A stretch of 64,000 nt of DNA from G963665085 sp963665085. Lineage in GTDB: Bacteria > Bacteroidota > Bacteroidia > Bacteroidales > JAAAOM01. The notes under the pieces were generated by a model, which was not told where the DNA came from, did no database searches, and saw only the letters and a program-made list of their open reading frames with translations. The translations under genes and the position numbers were made by a program. Shown one piece after another: positions 53,663 to 62,567 of the stretch. The stretch lies in assembly GCA_963665085.2 (NCBI GenBank), contig CAXXXS010000001.1:1116001-1180000 (forward strand), given 5' to 3'. Each line of letters opens with the position of its first letter. The first letter of the stretch is position 1.

Positions 53663-55990
53663 ATGAAATTATATATTAAAGCCATAGTATTTATTATTTT
53701 GATTCAATCGGTTGTGGTTGATTTATCTGCACAGGAAATCACAAAGAATATTGAAGAAATGACTCGTGAGGAAATATTAAATATTCCTTATGATGAACTT
53801 ATAGAATTACCTCTTGATCAATTATTAAAATTAGCAGATATTGTTGGTGTTTCGCTCGAAGAGCTTTACGAAATGATTTTAAATAAGGATGTTGTATCAG
53901 CTTCAAAAAAAGTAGAAAGTAGTTTTGAAGCCCCACTTTCAACATCTGTTGTGTCATATGATGAAATTGTTTCCTCCGGGGCCAGAACAATCGAAGAGGC
54001 ATTACGACTTGTACCTGGTATGATAGTTCGTGAAAAGACAAATGGTAATTTTGATATTCATATTCGGGGAAATGATAACTTACCTTCAAACCATATGACT
54101 TTATACTCTGAGAATTCTATTTCGCTTGTAATGATAGATGGACGTCCGGTCTATAATTATGTTCACGGAGGTACATTTTGGGAATCTCTTCCAATTGGTA
54201 TTGTTGATGTTGATAGAATTGAAGTAGTTCGAGGAGCTTCAAGTGCCCTTTATGGACCGAACGCTGTGTCTGGGGTTGTTAATATCATTACGAAAAAACA
54301 AAACAAAAAGGAATTAAGTATAGTAGGCGATGTTGAAGGTGGTTCGTTAAGCACATTTAAGACGAATATAGGAATTGGTAAAGGTTTGGGAGAAAAATTT
54401 GCTTTCCGGGTTACTGGAAATTATCTGAAAATGGAGAGAACCTCAGATTTACTTTATGTTTATCTGGCAAAAGGTGGTAATGGAGGATATATTACAAAGC
54501 AGGAACTCGAAGATTTAGATAATCCATCTTCACCAGGCTATAAGGTGTTTGATCCAAGTGATGATATAGATGCAATGTATCCCAACCCGAAATTAGCCAG
54601 AGAATCAATGGGGGCTAATGCATATTTGTTTTTTAATGCATCCGAAGACGTTTCAGCCGATGTTAAATTTGGATTTCAAAATTCAGATGTAATATCTTCT
54701 ACAATGGGAGATAATCCAACTCCTTTTGTTGGGAGGTTATCCAATACAGGATATTTTGATATCAATGGAAAGATAAAGAATTTGAATTTGAAAATAAACG
54801 GAGTAAGCGGTTGGCAGGATATTGTTAGGCAAGATACAGGATTCAAAGTTGATCTTAAAACAATTAACGCCAGTGCTGAGCATAATATTAAATTAAACAA
54901 TCTTGAAATCCGTCCGGGATTTTATTACCAGTTAGCTTCTTATGATGATAGGGAATATATTAATCAGGTTGGGGATGGATTTCTAAATGGAGAGAAACAG
55001 TTGTTATCTTCAGCAGCAAGTCTACGCGTTGATTATAGGCCAATAGAAAAATTAAGATTTATTGCTGCGTTACGTGGCGAAAAATATAATACGCATGATG
55101 ATCCCTATTTTTCATATCAATTATTGGGAGTTTATTCGATTAATGAAAATAATCTTTTTAGGGTTGGGTATTCAAAAGCTAATCGGGGACCTTTTATAAT
55201 AGATTCGTATGCGAATTATTTATGGGTTCGTGATGGAAGACCTGATCCGGGATATATCTATTTCCAAGGCAATGAGAATCTAAACTTATTAACAATGAAT
55301 CTTCTAGAAGTGGGCTATCGTTGGAAACCAGTCAAAAATATACAAGTTGATGTAGAAGGATTTATGACGAATACAGTTAATTATAGTGCTTTATATCCAG
55401 ATTCTGTAAATTTAAATATTGGGGATAGGCCGTATGCACGAATGACATACCAAAGTATTGATCTGGAATCAAAACAGATGGGGGTTACAGCTGTATTAAG
55501 TTATGTTGCTACAGAGAATCTAATTATTAAAGCTTTTGGGACATATCAAAAAACAACGGTCTATAATTCAATTCCGGATGTACAGGATAAAACAATTCAG
55601 GATATGCTGGTAACAGCAACCGTGGCATATACTGTTAGTGGTACAATTACTTCATCAGAGGCATTTACAGATGAAAGGATAGATGAAAAAACACATAAAT
55701 GGACTCCGGCTGTATTTGGTGGTTTAACCATTGATTATAAATTTCTGGATAAAAGAGCAAATATTTTTAGTAGTACATACTTCTATACGTCAGAAATATT
55801 TGAAGGGAAATATGGTGTGCGCGAAATAGATGGGCGAATGATTCAGAATATTAAACTATCATATAATCTTAATCAATCGCTTGTACTGTTTGTAAATGCA
55901 AGGAATATAATAGGCAAAAAAATTGAATTTCCATATATGGATGAAACAGAACCAGTATTCCTGGGTGGTTTAACAATAAAAATTAATTAG
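53663..55990 (+). CDS. TonB-dependent receptor with N-terminal helical segment, copy 1
   Basis: This 775-residue outer-membrane protein has a signal peptide, then a ~50-residue helical stretch built on Leu/Glu patterns (MTREEILNIPYDELIELPL, LLKLADIVGVSLEELYEMI; residues ~32-70). Next come a junction VVSASKKVESSFEAPLSTS, a plug domain (TIEEALRLVPGMIVREKT, GASSALYGPNAVSGVVNIIT) and a barrel. The xVxSASK junction is typical of receptors that occur next to YfiR proteins. The last residue is Asn (GGLTIKIN), not the usual aromatic. The ligand is unknown. It is the second gene of a two-gene unit with YfiR and is followed by a lipoprotein gene. Confidence 0.9.
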   Translation: MKLYIKAIVFIILIQSVVVDLSAQEITKNIEEMTREEILNIPYDELIELPLDQLLKLADIVGVSLEELYEMILNKDVVSASKKVESSFEAPLSTSVVSYDEIVSSGARTIEEALRLVPGMIVREKTNGNFDIHIRGNDNLPSNHMTLYSENSISLVMIDGRPVYNYVHGGTFWESLPIGIVDVDRIEVVRGASSALYGPNAVSGVVNIITKKQNKKELSIVGDVEGGSLSTFKTNIGIGKGLGEKFAFRVTGNYLKMERTSDLLYVYLAKGGNGGYITKQELEDLDNPSSPGYKVFDPSDDIDAMYPNPKLARESMGANAYLFFNASEDVSADVKFGFQNSDVISSTMGDNPTPFVGRLSNTGYFDINGKIKNLNLKINGVSGWQDIVRQDTGFKVDLKTINASAEHNIKLNNLEIRPGFYYQLASYDDREYINQVGDGFLNGEKQLLSSAASLRVDYRPIEKLRFIAALRGEKYNTHDDPYFSYQLLGVYSINENNLFRVGYSKANRGPFIIDSYANYLWVRDGRPDPGYIYFQGNENLNLLTMNLLEVGYRWKPVKNIQVDVEGFMTNTVNYSALYPDSVNLNIGDRPYARMTYQSIDLESKQMGVTAVLSYVATENLIIKAFGTYQKTTVYNSIPDVQDKTIQDMLVTATVAYTVSGTITSSEAFTDERIDEKTHKWTPAVFGGLTIDYKFLDKRANIFSSTYFYTSEIFEGKYGVREIDGRMIQNIKLSYNLNQSLVLFVNARNIIGKKIEFPYMDETEPVFLGGLTIKIN

Positions 55991-56025
55991 AATTAAAAAC
56001 GTTATATGTATTAAAAATCAATGTT

Positions 56026-56529
56026 ATGAGTAAAAAAGGTGTTTTATTTTTAGTATTATCTATTTCCATGTTAATTGTTTCATGCGAAAAGGAAGGAGAA
56101 AGCGATGCCCCTTATGTTGGTTCTTGGGAAACAGTTGTTTATGATGCTATTGATCCAACAACACAAGTAGCTATTAAACAAAAAGTTGATTTTGAGTTTG
56201 AAAATAAATCATTTGAAGCCCAAATAAGTAATGGGGTAACAGAAGATGCTCTGGCTACTGCTCTTGGTGTTCGTGGAGATATTGAGGATAAAGGCGAACA
56301 GGTTATAAGTGTAGAAATAATGGAACTTGGTATTGCTGTCAGTGGCGCAATCGCCTGGTCAAGCAAAAGTAGCACAGATGCTGCAGAAATAACTACTTAT
56401 AATACGTTAATGAGTATGGTAGGAACTATGTTACCAGAGACATTTGATGCAAATTATGTGGTTGATGGAGATAACATGGACTTGATAATTCCATCAGTAC
56501 AGGATACAATTCATTTGTATAAGAAATAA
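56026..56529 (+). CDS. Lipocalin-like lipoprotein, unknown function
   Basis: This 167-residue protein has a lipobox (MLIVSC, Cys20) and an all-beta mature part beginning GSWETVVYDA and ending DNMDLIIPSVQDTIHLYKK. This strand pattern resembles small lipocalin-like proteins of Bacteroidota. It follows receptor copy 1 by 35 bp and has no counterpart after receptor copy 2, so it is specific to the first cassette. It may be a surface or periplasmic partner of that receptor. The 133-bp element begins 25 bp past its stop. Confidence 0.6.
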   Translation: MSKKGVLFLVLSISMLIVSCEKEGESDAPYVGSWETVVYDAIDPTTQVAIKQKVDFEFENKSFEAQISNGVTEDALATALGVRGDIEDKGEQVISVEIMELGIAVSGAIAWSSKSSTDAAEITTYNTLMSMVGTMLPETFDANYVVDGDNMDLIIPSVQDTIHLYKK

Positions 56530-56554
56530 GATTGTTTCTAAATGTAAAGAGTTA

Positions 56555-56687
56555 AGAGGCTGTCCAAAAAGTCAATTATTGAAGAACATCTCGACTCCAC
56601 TCAATGTGACAATTACCTGATAAAAAGGTCAGTTCGAGCGAAGTCTTGAATACTTTCTTTAAAATATCAACTTTTTGGGCAACCTCT
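56555..56687. repeat. 133-bp palindromic element A
   Basis: The ends are inverted copies: AGAGGCTGTCCAAAAAGT (56555-56572), and at 56670-56687 the reverse complement of AGAGGTTGCCCAAAAAGT, 16 of 18 matching. The core is itself an imperfect palindrome (GACTCCACTC...GTCAGTTCGAGCGAAGTC). The right end runs into a T-tract, so the transcript would fold and could terminate. No ORF is inside. It has the same ends and the same length as element B at 60005. Confidence 0.7.
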
Positions 56688-56753
56688 TTTTTTTTAATTA
56701 TTGGAATACAATTAATTATGTCATCTAGGTAAAATAAGTAATCTAAATAACTT

Positions 56754-56830
56754 TCTATTTTGTAACTTTCATATACGTTAAAAAGTATATCCAGTATCAT
56801 AAAGATTTGTGAGACGTTAAAGGAAAGAAA
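56754..56830 (+). promoter_or_regulatory. Conserved upstream region of YfiR-receptor cassette 2
   Basis: This repeats the three blocks of 52977-53060: TCTATTTTGTAACTTTCAT (56754-56772), GTTAAAAAGTATATC (56777-56791) and GTGAGACGTTAAAGGAAAG (from 56809). The spacing between blocks 2 and 3 is shorter and the palindrome of copy 1 is absent. Retention of the blocks suggests shared control. Confidence 0.55.
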
Positions 56831-56888
56831 CTAAAATTCCAAACAATTCTGTGTTTGGTACATGTATTACATATTAAAATTAGATTAA

Positions 56889-57398
56889 ATGAAAAGAAAA
56901 GCAACCCTGTTTTTGCTCTTTTGTTTGTGGGGAACATTTATTGCCTCTGCCCAGGAGGATATGTTCAAGGCACTTTTTATGTATAATTTCACAAAATACA
57001 TAGAATGGCCGGATGAATATAAAAGTGGTGATTTTGTAATTACTGTAATTGGTAATTCTGGATTAATTTCTGAATTGGAAAAATTGGCAACTAAAAAGAA
57101 AGTTGAAAATCAATCAATTGTCATTAACAAAGTGAATGATGTTGCAGAAATATCAAAATCGCATATCGTTTATCTTTCTCCTGCTAAAAGTTCTCAGATA
57201 GATGAATTAAAATCCAGTTTAACCTCAAATCCCACATTGGTTGTAACAGATAAGGAAGGATTGGCAAATAATGGTGCCTGTATTAACTATGTAAAAGTTG
57301 ATGGAAAACAAAAGTTTGAGATTAATCCAAATAATATTCAATCGGTTGGCCTCAAATTAAATTCAACATTAACTGCCCTGGGAATAGTTATAAAATAA
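56889..57398 (+). CDS. YfiR/DUF4154 periplasmic protein, copy 2
   Basis: This 169-residue paralogue of 53125-53634 is the same length, with no indels and most residues identical. Differences are conservative or scattered (for example VINKVNDVAEISKSHIVYLS against VKKVNDVSEISKSHIIYVS). It has a signal peptide (LFLLFCLWGTFIASAQ) and the same DUF4154 landmarks. The last 69 bases of its coding sequence are identical in DNA to copy 1, unlike the rest. It lies 28 bp upstream of receptor copy 2. Confidence 0.88.
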   Translation: MKRKATLFLLFCLWGTFIASAQEDMFKALFMYNFTKYIEWPDEYKSGDFVITVIGNSGLISELEKLATKKKVENQSIVINKVNDVAEISKSHIVYLSPAKSSQIDELKSSLTSNPTLVVTDKEGLANNGACINYVKVDGKQKFEINPNNIQSVGLKLNSTLTALGIVIK

Positions 57399-57426
57399 CT
57401 TATCAAACAAATAAAAGTTAGAAGAA

Positions 57427-59868
57427 ATGAAATTATATATTAAAGCCATAGTATTTATTATTTTGATTCAGTTGTTTGTGGTTAATTTATCTGCACAGGA
57501 AATCACAAAGAATATTGAGGAAATGACTCGTGAGGAAATATTAAATATCCCTTATGATGAACTTATTGAATTACCACTCGAACAGTTATTAAAATTAGCT
57601 GATATTGTTGGTGTTTCGCTGGAAGAACTTTATGAAATGATTTTAAATAAAGACATTGTTGCTGCTTCAAAAACAGAAGAATCATCCTTTGAATCTCCTT
57701 TGTCAACAACTGTGATTTCAGGAGATGAACTACGTAATGCCGGGGCAACATCAATTCCTGATGCTTTGCGAATGGCACCGGGAATTATTGTCCGCGAGAA
57801 AACGCCGGGAAATTATGATGTTCATATCCGGGGTAATGATAATTTACCAGATAACCATATGCTGTTATATTCAGAAAACTCATTGTCATTGATTATGATT
57901 GATAATATGCCGGTTTATAATTATGGTCATGGTGGAACATTTTGGGAATTATTTCCTATAGATGTAAACGATATCGATCGTATCGAAGTAATCCGTGGCC
58001 CTGCTTCTGCTCTTTACGGCCCAAATGCCGCATCTGGGGCTATCAATATAGTTACATTAAAACCAGAAAAAGAAAATTTAGGTGTTACTGCTGATATTCA
58101 ATATGGAACACCATCAACTACCATAGCCAATGGTTCTGTTTCTTTTGTCCCTAACAACAAACTTTCTGTTCGCTTATCAGGTAATTACCAGAAAAGAGAA
58201 CGTTGGAATGACGATTTTTATGTGTGGAAATATGCAGGTGATGTTGTTAATACATCTTTTGAATCTGGATATTATGACAGGACAGATGAAGTCTTTACCA
58301 TGCTTAATCCCGGAACAGGTATTGCTTATGGAGATTCTTCATTTGATATAATAACAAATCCCGAAGTATCGATTGATAAATATGGAGTAAATGCATTTTT
58401 ATATTATACATTAAACGAAGATGCAAATTTTAGTGTCCATGCAGGACACCAGAATTCTACGGCATTAACTACAATTATTGGAGATGGTTCTGTACCTCTG
58501 ACACAAAGACTTTCAGAATCTGATTTTTTGAACTTTAATGGGAATATGTATGGTTTTACAACGCAGTTATCTTATAACTGGGGTTATCATAACGTTGAAA
58601 ATACAACTCCGGGGATGGAACATGATATTAAAGATCTAAGTTTTTCATTAGAATATGATTTTAATAAAATAAAAAATCTATCCATTCGACCAGGTATCAG
58701 CTATAAAGATTCAAAATATACCGATCTACCGTATGCTTCAAAAGAATTACCTACCGATGAATTAGTCTTATTTAATGCGGAGAATCAAATAAACGCATTA
58801 GCATTTTCGCTAAGATTAGATTATACGGTATTTGAAAAACTGCGCCTCATTGCAGCTATGCGCCATGATACTTATTTGAATCCGGATCAGAAGAAATTAT
58901 CGTATCAATTTGTAGGTTCATATAAGATTAATGATAAAAATATGTTACGTGCAGTTTATTCGCGTGCACATCGTGCTCCTTTTATGGCAGATACATATGC
59001 TGAATACTATTATCCAAAGGCTGTAAGCGGAGATAGAACTGTTACAACGGTAACATTTTTTGGAAATGAGGATGTTGAGTTGTTTGAGACAGATATGTTT
59101 GAATTGGGTTACAGAATGAAGCCGGTTAAAAATATCCAGGCAAGTATTGAAGCTTTCTACAACAAAGGTCAGAATTACGGATATTATAAAGTGGATACCG
59201 TAAGAGCTACATACTTTGCTGATAATGTTTACGGAGTTCCAACGGTAGTCCCAAATTTAATTGGCTTACGATATGGTAATTTAGATATGGTTTCAAAACA
59301 AATGGGATTAACAATTGAAATAGACTGGGTTGTCTCACAAAAATTCATTGTATCAATGTTTGAAACCTGGCAAAAAACAGTACTCGATAATTATTTTCCG
59401 TATTCTCCAGATAGACTTGCACAACTGATGTTGGCCGATGTAGCAAATCTCGAATATGTCGGAATAACTTCCTATCCAATAATTCACCCGGTTACGGGGC
59501 AACAAATTGATGCTGTATCTGGTGTTATTATGCAAAATGGTAATCCTACAACCACTACTCAAGATAGTGTTACACATAAGTCAACGCCAACATTCTACGG
59601 TGGAGGAAATATTATCTATAAACCTATCGATAAAATCGACATTAATTTAGGATTTTATCATTATGGAAAACAAACGTTTAATAATAAAAATGCTTCCATA
59701 GATATTAATAGCAAAAATATTTTCAACCTTAAGTTGAATTATAAATTTTATAATGAAAACGCAGTATACGTCAATGTAAGAAATCTATTAGGTAATAAAG
59801 ACAATGAATTTGCTTTTACAGATGAAATAGGACGTCTTGTTATGCTTGGTTTAAAAGTAGATTTTTAG
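57427..59868 (+). CDS. TonB-dependent receptor with N-terminal helical segment, copy 2
   Basis: This 813-residue paralogue of 53663-55990 has a nearly identical signal peptide and helical N-terminal segment (residues 1-75). The plug is similar (GDELRNAGATSIPDALRMAP, GPASALYGPNAASGAINIVT), and the barrel is clearly diverged and longer by about 38 residues. It ends in Phe (LGLKVDF), as expected for barrel assembly, unlike copy 1. The pattern of conserved N-terminus and diverged barrel suggests a shared periplasmic partner, probably the YfiR protein, with different extracellular ligands. Element B follows 137 bp after the stop. Confidence 0.9.
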   Translation: MKLYIKAIVFIILIQLFVVNLSAQEITKNIEEMTREEILNIPYDELIELPLEQLLKLADIVGVSLEELYEMILNKDIVAASKTEESSFESPLSTTVISGDELRNAGATSIPDALRMAPGIIVREKTPGNYDVHIRGNDNLPDNHMLLYSENSLSLIMIDNMPVYNYGHGGTFWELFPIDVNDIDRIEVIRGPASALYGPNAASGAINIVTLKPEKENLGVTADIQYGTPSTTIANGSVSFVPNNKLSVRLSGNYQKRERWNDDFYVWKYAGDVVNTSFESGYYDRTDEVFTMLNPGTGIAYGDSSFDIITNPEVSIDKYGVNAFLYYTLNEDANFSVHAGHQNSTALTTIIGDGSVPLTQRLSESDFLNFNGNMYGFTTQLSYNWGYHNVENTTPGMEHDIKDLSFSLEYDFNKIKNLSIRPGISYKDSKYTDLPYASKELPTDELVLFNAENQINALAFSLRLDYTVFEKLRLIAAMRHDTYLNPDQKKLSYQFVGSYKINDKNMLRAVYSRAHRAPFMADTYAEYYYPKAVSGDRTVTTVTFFGNEDVELFETDMFELGYRMKPVKNIQASIEAFYNKGQNYGYYKVDTVRATYFADNVYGVPTVVPNLIGLRYGNLDMVSKQMGLTIEIDWVVSQKFIVSMFETWQKTVLDNYFPYSPDRLAQLMLADVANLEYVGITSYPIIHPVTGQQIDAVSGVIMQNGNPTTTTQDSVTHKSTPTFYGGGNIIYKPIDKIDINLGFYHYGKQTFNNKNASIDINSKNIFNLKLNYKFYNENAVYVNVRNLLGNKDNEFAFTDEIGRLVMLGLKVDF

Positions 59869-60242
59869 GTTTTACTGAAATGATTATTTTTTTATCATGA
59901 CGTTGATGTGATTATATAGATAATTCTATATTGTAGTTTTTCTTCAAGTCCTCCTGTGAGGAGGATTTCGGGGTCTTCTATAAAATAAAACTTGGAATTG
60001 TTAGAGAGGGTGTCCAATAACTAACTCTGACAGGTCTAACGACTCTGACAGGTTTTAACAATTAATTGATTTTTAACCTGTCAGAGTTCAAAGAACCTGA
60101 CAGAGTTTACAATTAAATGATTTTTTGGGCAGCTTCTTTTTTATATGTAAATATCAAAGAATACTATGTTAATTAAAATTTTATTGTATAGGTAATAAAC
60201 ATTGCTTAGGTTTGAAGTATTAAAATTTAAAAATATAGTTAG
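59869..60242. other. Intergenic region with hairpin and 133-bp element B
   Basis: This 374-bp gap holds a small hairpin (TCCTCC/GGAGGA, 59949-59965) and the element B described separately. It contains no gene. The rest is AT-rich. Confidence 0.55.
60005..60137. repeat. 133-bp palindromic element B
   Basis: The left end AGAGGGTGTCCAA (from 60005) and the right end, read in reverse complement as AGAAGCTGCCCAA (to 60137), match the ends of element A. The core is unrelated to A: ACTCTGACAGGT-type words occur twice directly (60024, 60042 area) and once inverted (AACCTGTCAGAGTT, near 60075), with a fourth variant (CCTGACAGAG) near 60097, so it can form a cruciform. A T-tract follows. The length equals element A exactly. 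Confidence 0.65.
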
Positions 60243-60680
60243 ATGAAAACAGCTGAGATTCATACAGAAAAGGGTGTAATGAAAGTTGAGTTTTATGAAA
60301 AAGATGCTCCAAATACTGTAGATAACTTTGTTAAGTTATCAAAACAAGGATTCTATGATGGATTAACTTTTCATAGAGTAATCCCTGATTTTGTTATCCA
60401 GGGAGGATGTCCTGATGGAACCGGGGCAGGCGGACCAGGATATTCAATTGATTGTGAACTAGACGGAGATAATCAGTATCATGATAGGGGAGTTCTTTCA
60501 ATGGCTCATGCAGGAAGAAATACAGGTGGATCACAGTTCTTCATTTGCCACAACAGGCAGAACACACAACATCTTGACAGAAACCATACCTGTTTTGGTA
60601 AAGTTGTTGAAGGAGTTGATGTTATTGATGATATCCGTCAGGGAGATAAAATTGAGAAGATTGTAATTTCTGAAGATTAA
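60243..60680 (+). CDS. Cytoplasmic cyclophilin-type peptidyl-prolyl isomerase
   Basis: This 145-residue single-domain cyclophilin has no signal peptide. It has FHRVIPDFVIQGGCP with the catalytic Arg, GTGAGGPGYSIDCE, GGSQFFICH and the CFGKVVEGVDVIDDI end. It should speed proline isomerisation during folding. It is monocistronic with a strong shared terminator. It differs from the exported cyclophilin at 37433. Confidence 0.94.
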   Translation: MKTAEIHTEKGVMKVEFYEKDAPNTVDNFVKLSKQGFYDGLTFHRVIPDFVIQGGCPDGTGAGGPGYSIDCELDGDNQYHDRGVLSMAHAGRNTGGSQFFICHNRQNTQHLDRNHTCFGKVVEGVDVIDDIRQGDKIEKIVISED

Positions 60681-60700
60681 GTCTTTATAAAAGAAAACAT

Positions 60701-60740
60701 AAAAAAAGGGCAGCTATTAATAGCTGCCCTTTTTTATTTT
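60701..60740. terminator. Strong bidirectional terminator
   Basis: A perfect 22-base palindrome (60708-60729, arm GGGCAGCTATT) is flanked by A7 on the left and a T-tract on the right. It terminates the plus-strand cyclophilin gene (stop 60680) and the convergent minus-strand protease gene (stop 60757). Confidence 0.92.
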
Positions 60741-60756
60741 CATATTTTTTAGTCGT

Positions 60757-62454
60757 TTATTTAATCACCATAGCAGAGTTGTTATTATAACTTCCGTCTA
60801 GAATAGAATTATAATCATTTGAAGCTGATAAAATTTCAACTGCTTTAAATACAGTTTCATTATTATCAATAGAAGCTTGAATTCTACCATCTTGGTAATA
60901 ATACCTTCCTACAATTTCTTCACGTAGATATTCTTTAATGTCATCCTGGAACGTTTCTAAATCTTTTTCTTTGTCATGAGCAAGTTTAATTTCCAGTTTT
61001 TCAAATTCTTCTTTTGCTTTTTCATAATATTTTTCACGCTTAGCAGACTCAATTAACTCTTTTAGATTTTCATCTGAACTGGTTTCATAATCGTAATCTT
61101 TATCTCTTAAGAAGTTTTTAAAGTCATCATAAATTTCATTTGTAATCTGAAATTCAGAAATGGATGGAATTGATTCATGATTTATTGCATATTGCGTACC
61201 ATAATCAAAAAATAAATTTTTAATGTATAAGCTGATAGCTATGTTACTTAATTGATTTTGTTCCATTTTAATATCCGGAGCAATTCCACCTCCATCATAT
61301 ACTTTACGTCCCGCTTTGGTATTGAATTCTGAGATTAAACTATCTGGAACATAACCAACACTACCATCTTCATTTCTGTGGGTGTAGTCTAACGCCTGTA
61401 TACATCTTCCACTAGGAATATAATATTTAGCTGTTGTTACCTTAAGTTGAGCGTTATAACTTAGTGGTCTTGTTGTTTGTACGAGACCTTTTCCAAAAGT
61501 TTTTTGCCCGATAATAACTGCCCTGTCTAAATCCTGTAACGCCCCGGTAACAATTTCAGATGCAGAAGCAGATCCACGACTAACAAGTACAGCCAGTGGA
61601 ATAGTTGTATCAAGAGGCTCGTTCTGGGTTTTGTAAACATTATCCCATTGTTTAACCTTTCCGCGGGTGCTAACAATTTCTTGTCCTTTTGGTACAAATA
61701 AATTAGCAATTTCAACGGCTTCAATTAAAAGTCCTCCGGGATTATTTCTGAGGTCAAGGACAAGACTTTCTACGCCTTGATTCTTCAAACTGATTACTGC
61801 ATTTTTTACATCTTCGTTTACATTTTGTGTGAAACTTGAAATTCTGATGTAACCAATTTTATCGTTTAATTTTCCATAATAAGGAACTCCTGAGATACTA
61901 ATTTTTTCCCGTAAGATTGTTTTTTCAAGATTTTCTTTAACACCGGGCCTTTCAATTGATAATTTTACCTCCGTGTTGGGATTACCTTTTAATAATTCAC
62001 TTACATCATCTGCCGATTTATCTTTTATAGACTGTCCATCTATTTCAATAATTACATCACCCGCTTTTAATCCTGCTTTGTCTGCCGGAAAACCTCTGTA
62101 AGGATCAGTTATTACCGTATAATGTTCGTTTCTTCTGATAAGGGCCCCAATTCCTCCATATTTCCCAGTAGTCATAAATTTAAAATCGTCCATTTCAGAT
62201 TCTGGAATATAGGTAGTATATGGATCCAGTGTTTCAAGCATCCCTTCAATACTTTTTTCTACCAGATCTTCAGGATTTGTTTCATCTACATAAAAAAGAT
62301 TTACTTCTCTGAAAAGAGTATAGAAAATATCAAGGTTTTTTACGATTTCAAAATCCTTATTAGTGAATGAAAAAATTGTTGTTCCAATAACTGTTGTTAG
62401 GATTATCCCAAAAATTATTTTTTTGGTTTTTCCTTTTGCAAATGTTTTTTTCAT
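60757..62454 (-). CDS. CtpA-type C-terminal processing protease (S41)
   Basis: This 565-residue protein has an N-terminal membrane anchor (IIFGIILTTVIGTTIFSF), a helical cap, a PDZ domain (ADKAGLKAGDVIIEIDGQSI) and the S41 core with catalytic Ser297 (GSASASE) and Lys322 (KTFGK), 25 residues apart. A C-terminal coiled-coil extension of about 150 residues follows. It likely removes C-terminal tails from envelope proteins. It is distinct from the two S41 lipoproteins at 10480-13906, since it lacks a lipobox and has the long tail. Confidence 0.93.
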   Translation of the reverse strand: MKKTFAKGKTKKIIFGIILTTVIGTTIFSFTNKDFEIVKNLDIFYTLFREVNLFYVDETNPEDLVEKSIEGMLETLDPYTTYIPESEMDDFKFMTTGKYGGIGALIRRNEHYTVITDPYRGFPADKAGLKAGDVIIEIDGQSIKDKSADDVSELLKGNPNTEVKLSIERPGVKENLEKTILREKISISGVPYYGKLNDKIGYIRISSFTQNVNEDVKNAVISLKNQGVESLVLDLRNNPGGLLIEAVEIANLFVPKGQEIVSTRGKVKQWDNVYKTQNEPLDTTIPLAVLVSRGSASASEIVTGALQDLDRAVIIGQKTFGKGLVQTTRPLSYNAQLKVTTAKYYIPSGRCIQALDYTHRNEDGSVGYVPDSLISEFNTKAGRKVYDGGGIAPDIKMEQNQLSNIAISLYIKNLFFDYGTQYAINHESIPSISEFQITNEIYDDFKNFLRDKDYDYETSSDENLKELIESAKREKYYEKAKEEFEKLEIKLAHDKEKDLETFQDDIKEYLREEIVGRYYYQDGRIQASIDNNETVFKAVEILSASNDYNSILDGSYNNNSAMVIK

Positions 62455-62567
62455 AATCTTTTGTTTATTCTATAATTGAAAAACGTAAACTAAAAAAACT
62501 TGTTTTAGTAAAACGATATTAAATTCAAAGATAGGGATATAAAGCGTATTAGAAATCTTAAAAAAAC

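Larger units (their letters stand above)
56530..56888. other. Intergenic region between the two cassettes, 359 bp
   Basis: This holds the 133-bp element A (56555-56687) and the conserved upstream blocks of cassette 2 (56754-56830). I see no RNA gene, and the minus-strand frame across the element is not accepted as a gene. Confidence 0.6.

Noticed and set aside
56576..56800. 74-codon minus-strand frame over element A
   Set aside because: It spans a palindromic repeat and the cassette 2 promoter region, with no domain or signal peptide.
59949..59965. Hairpin after receptor copy 2 as a terminator
   Set aside because: It has a 6-bp stem with no T-tract following, so it is noted only as part of the intergenic region.
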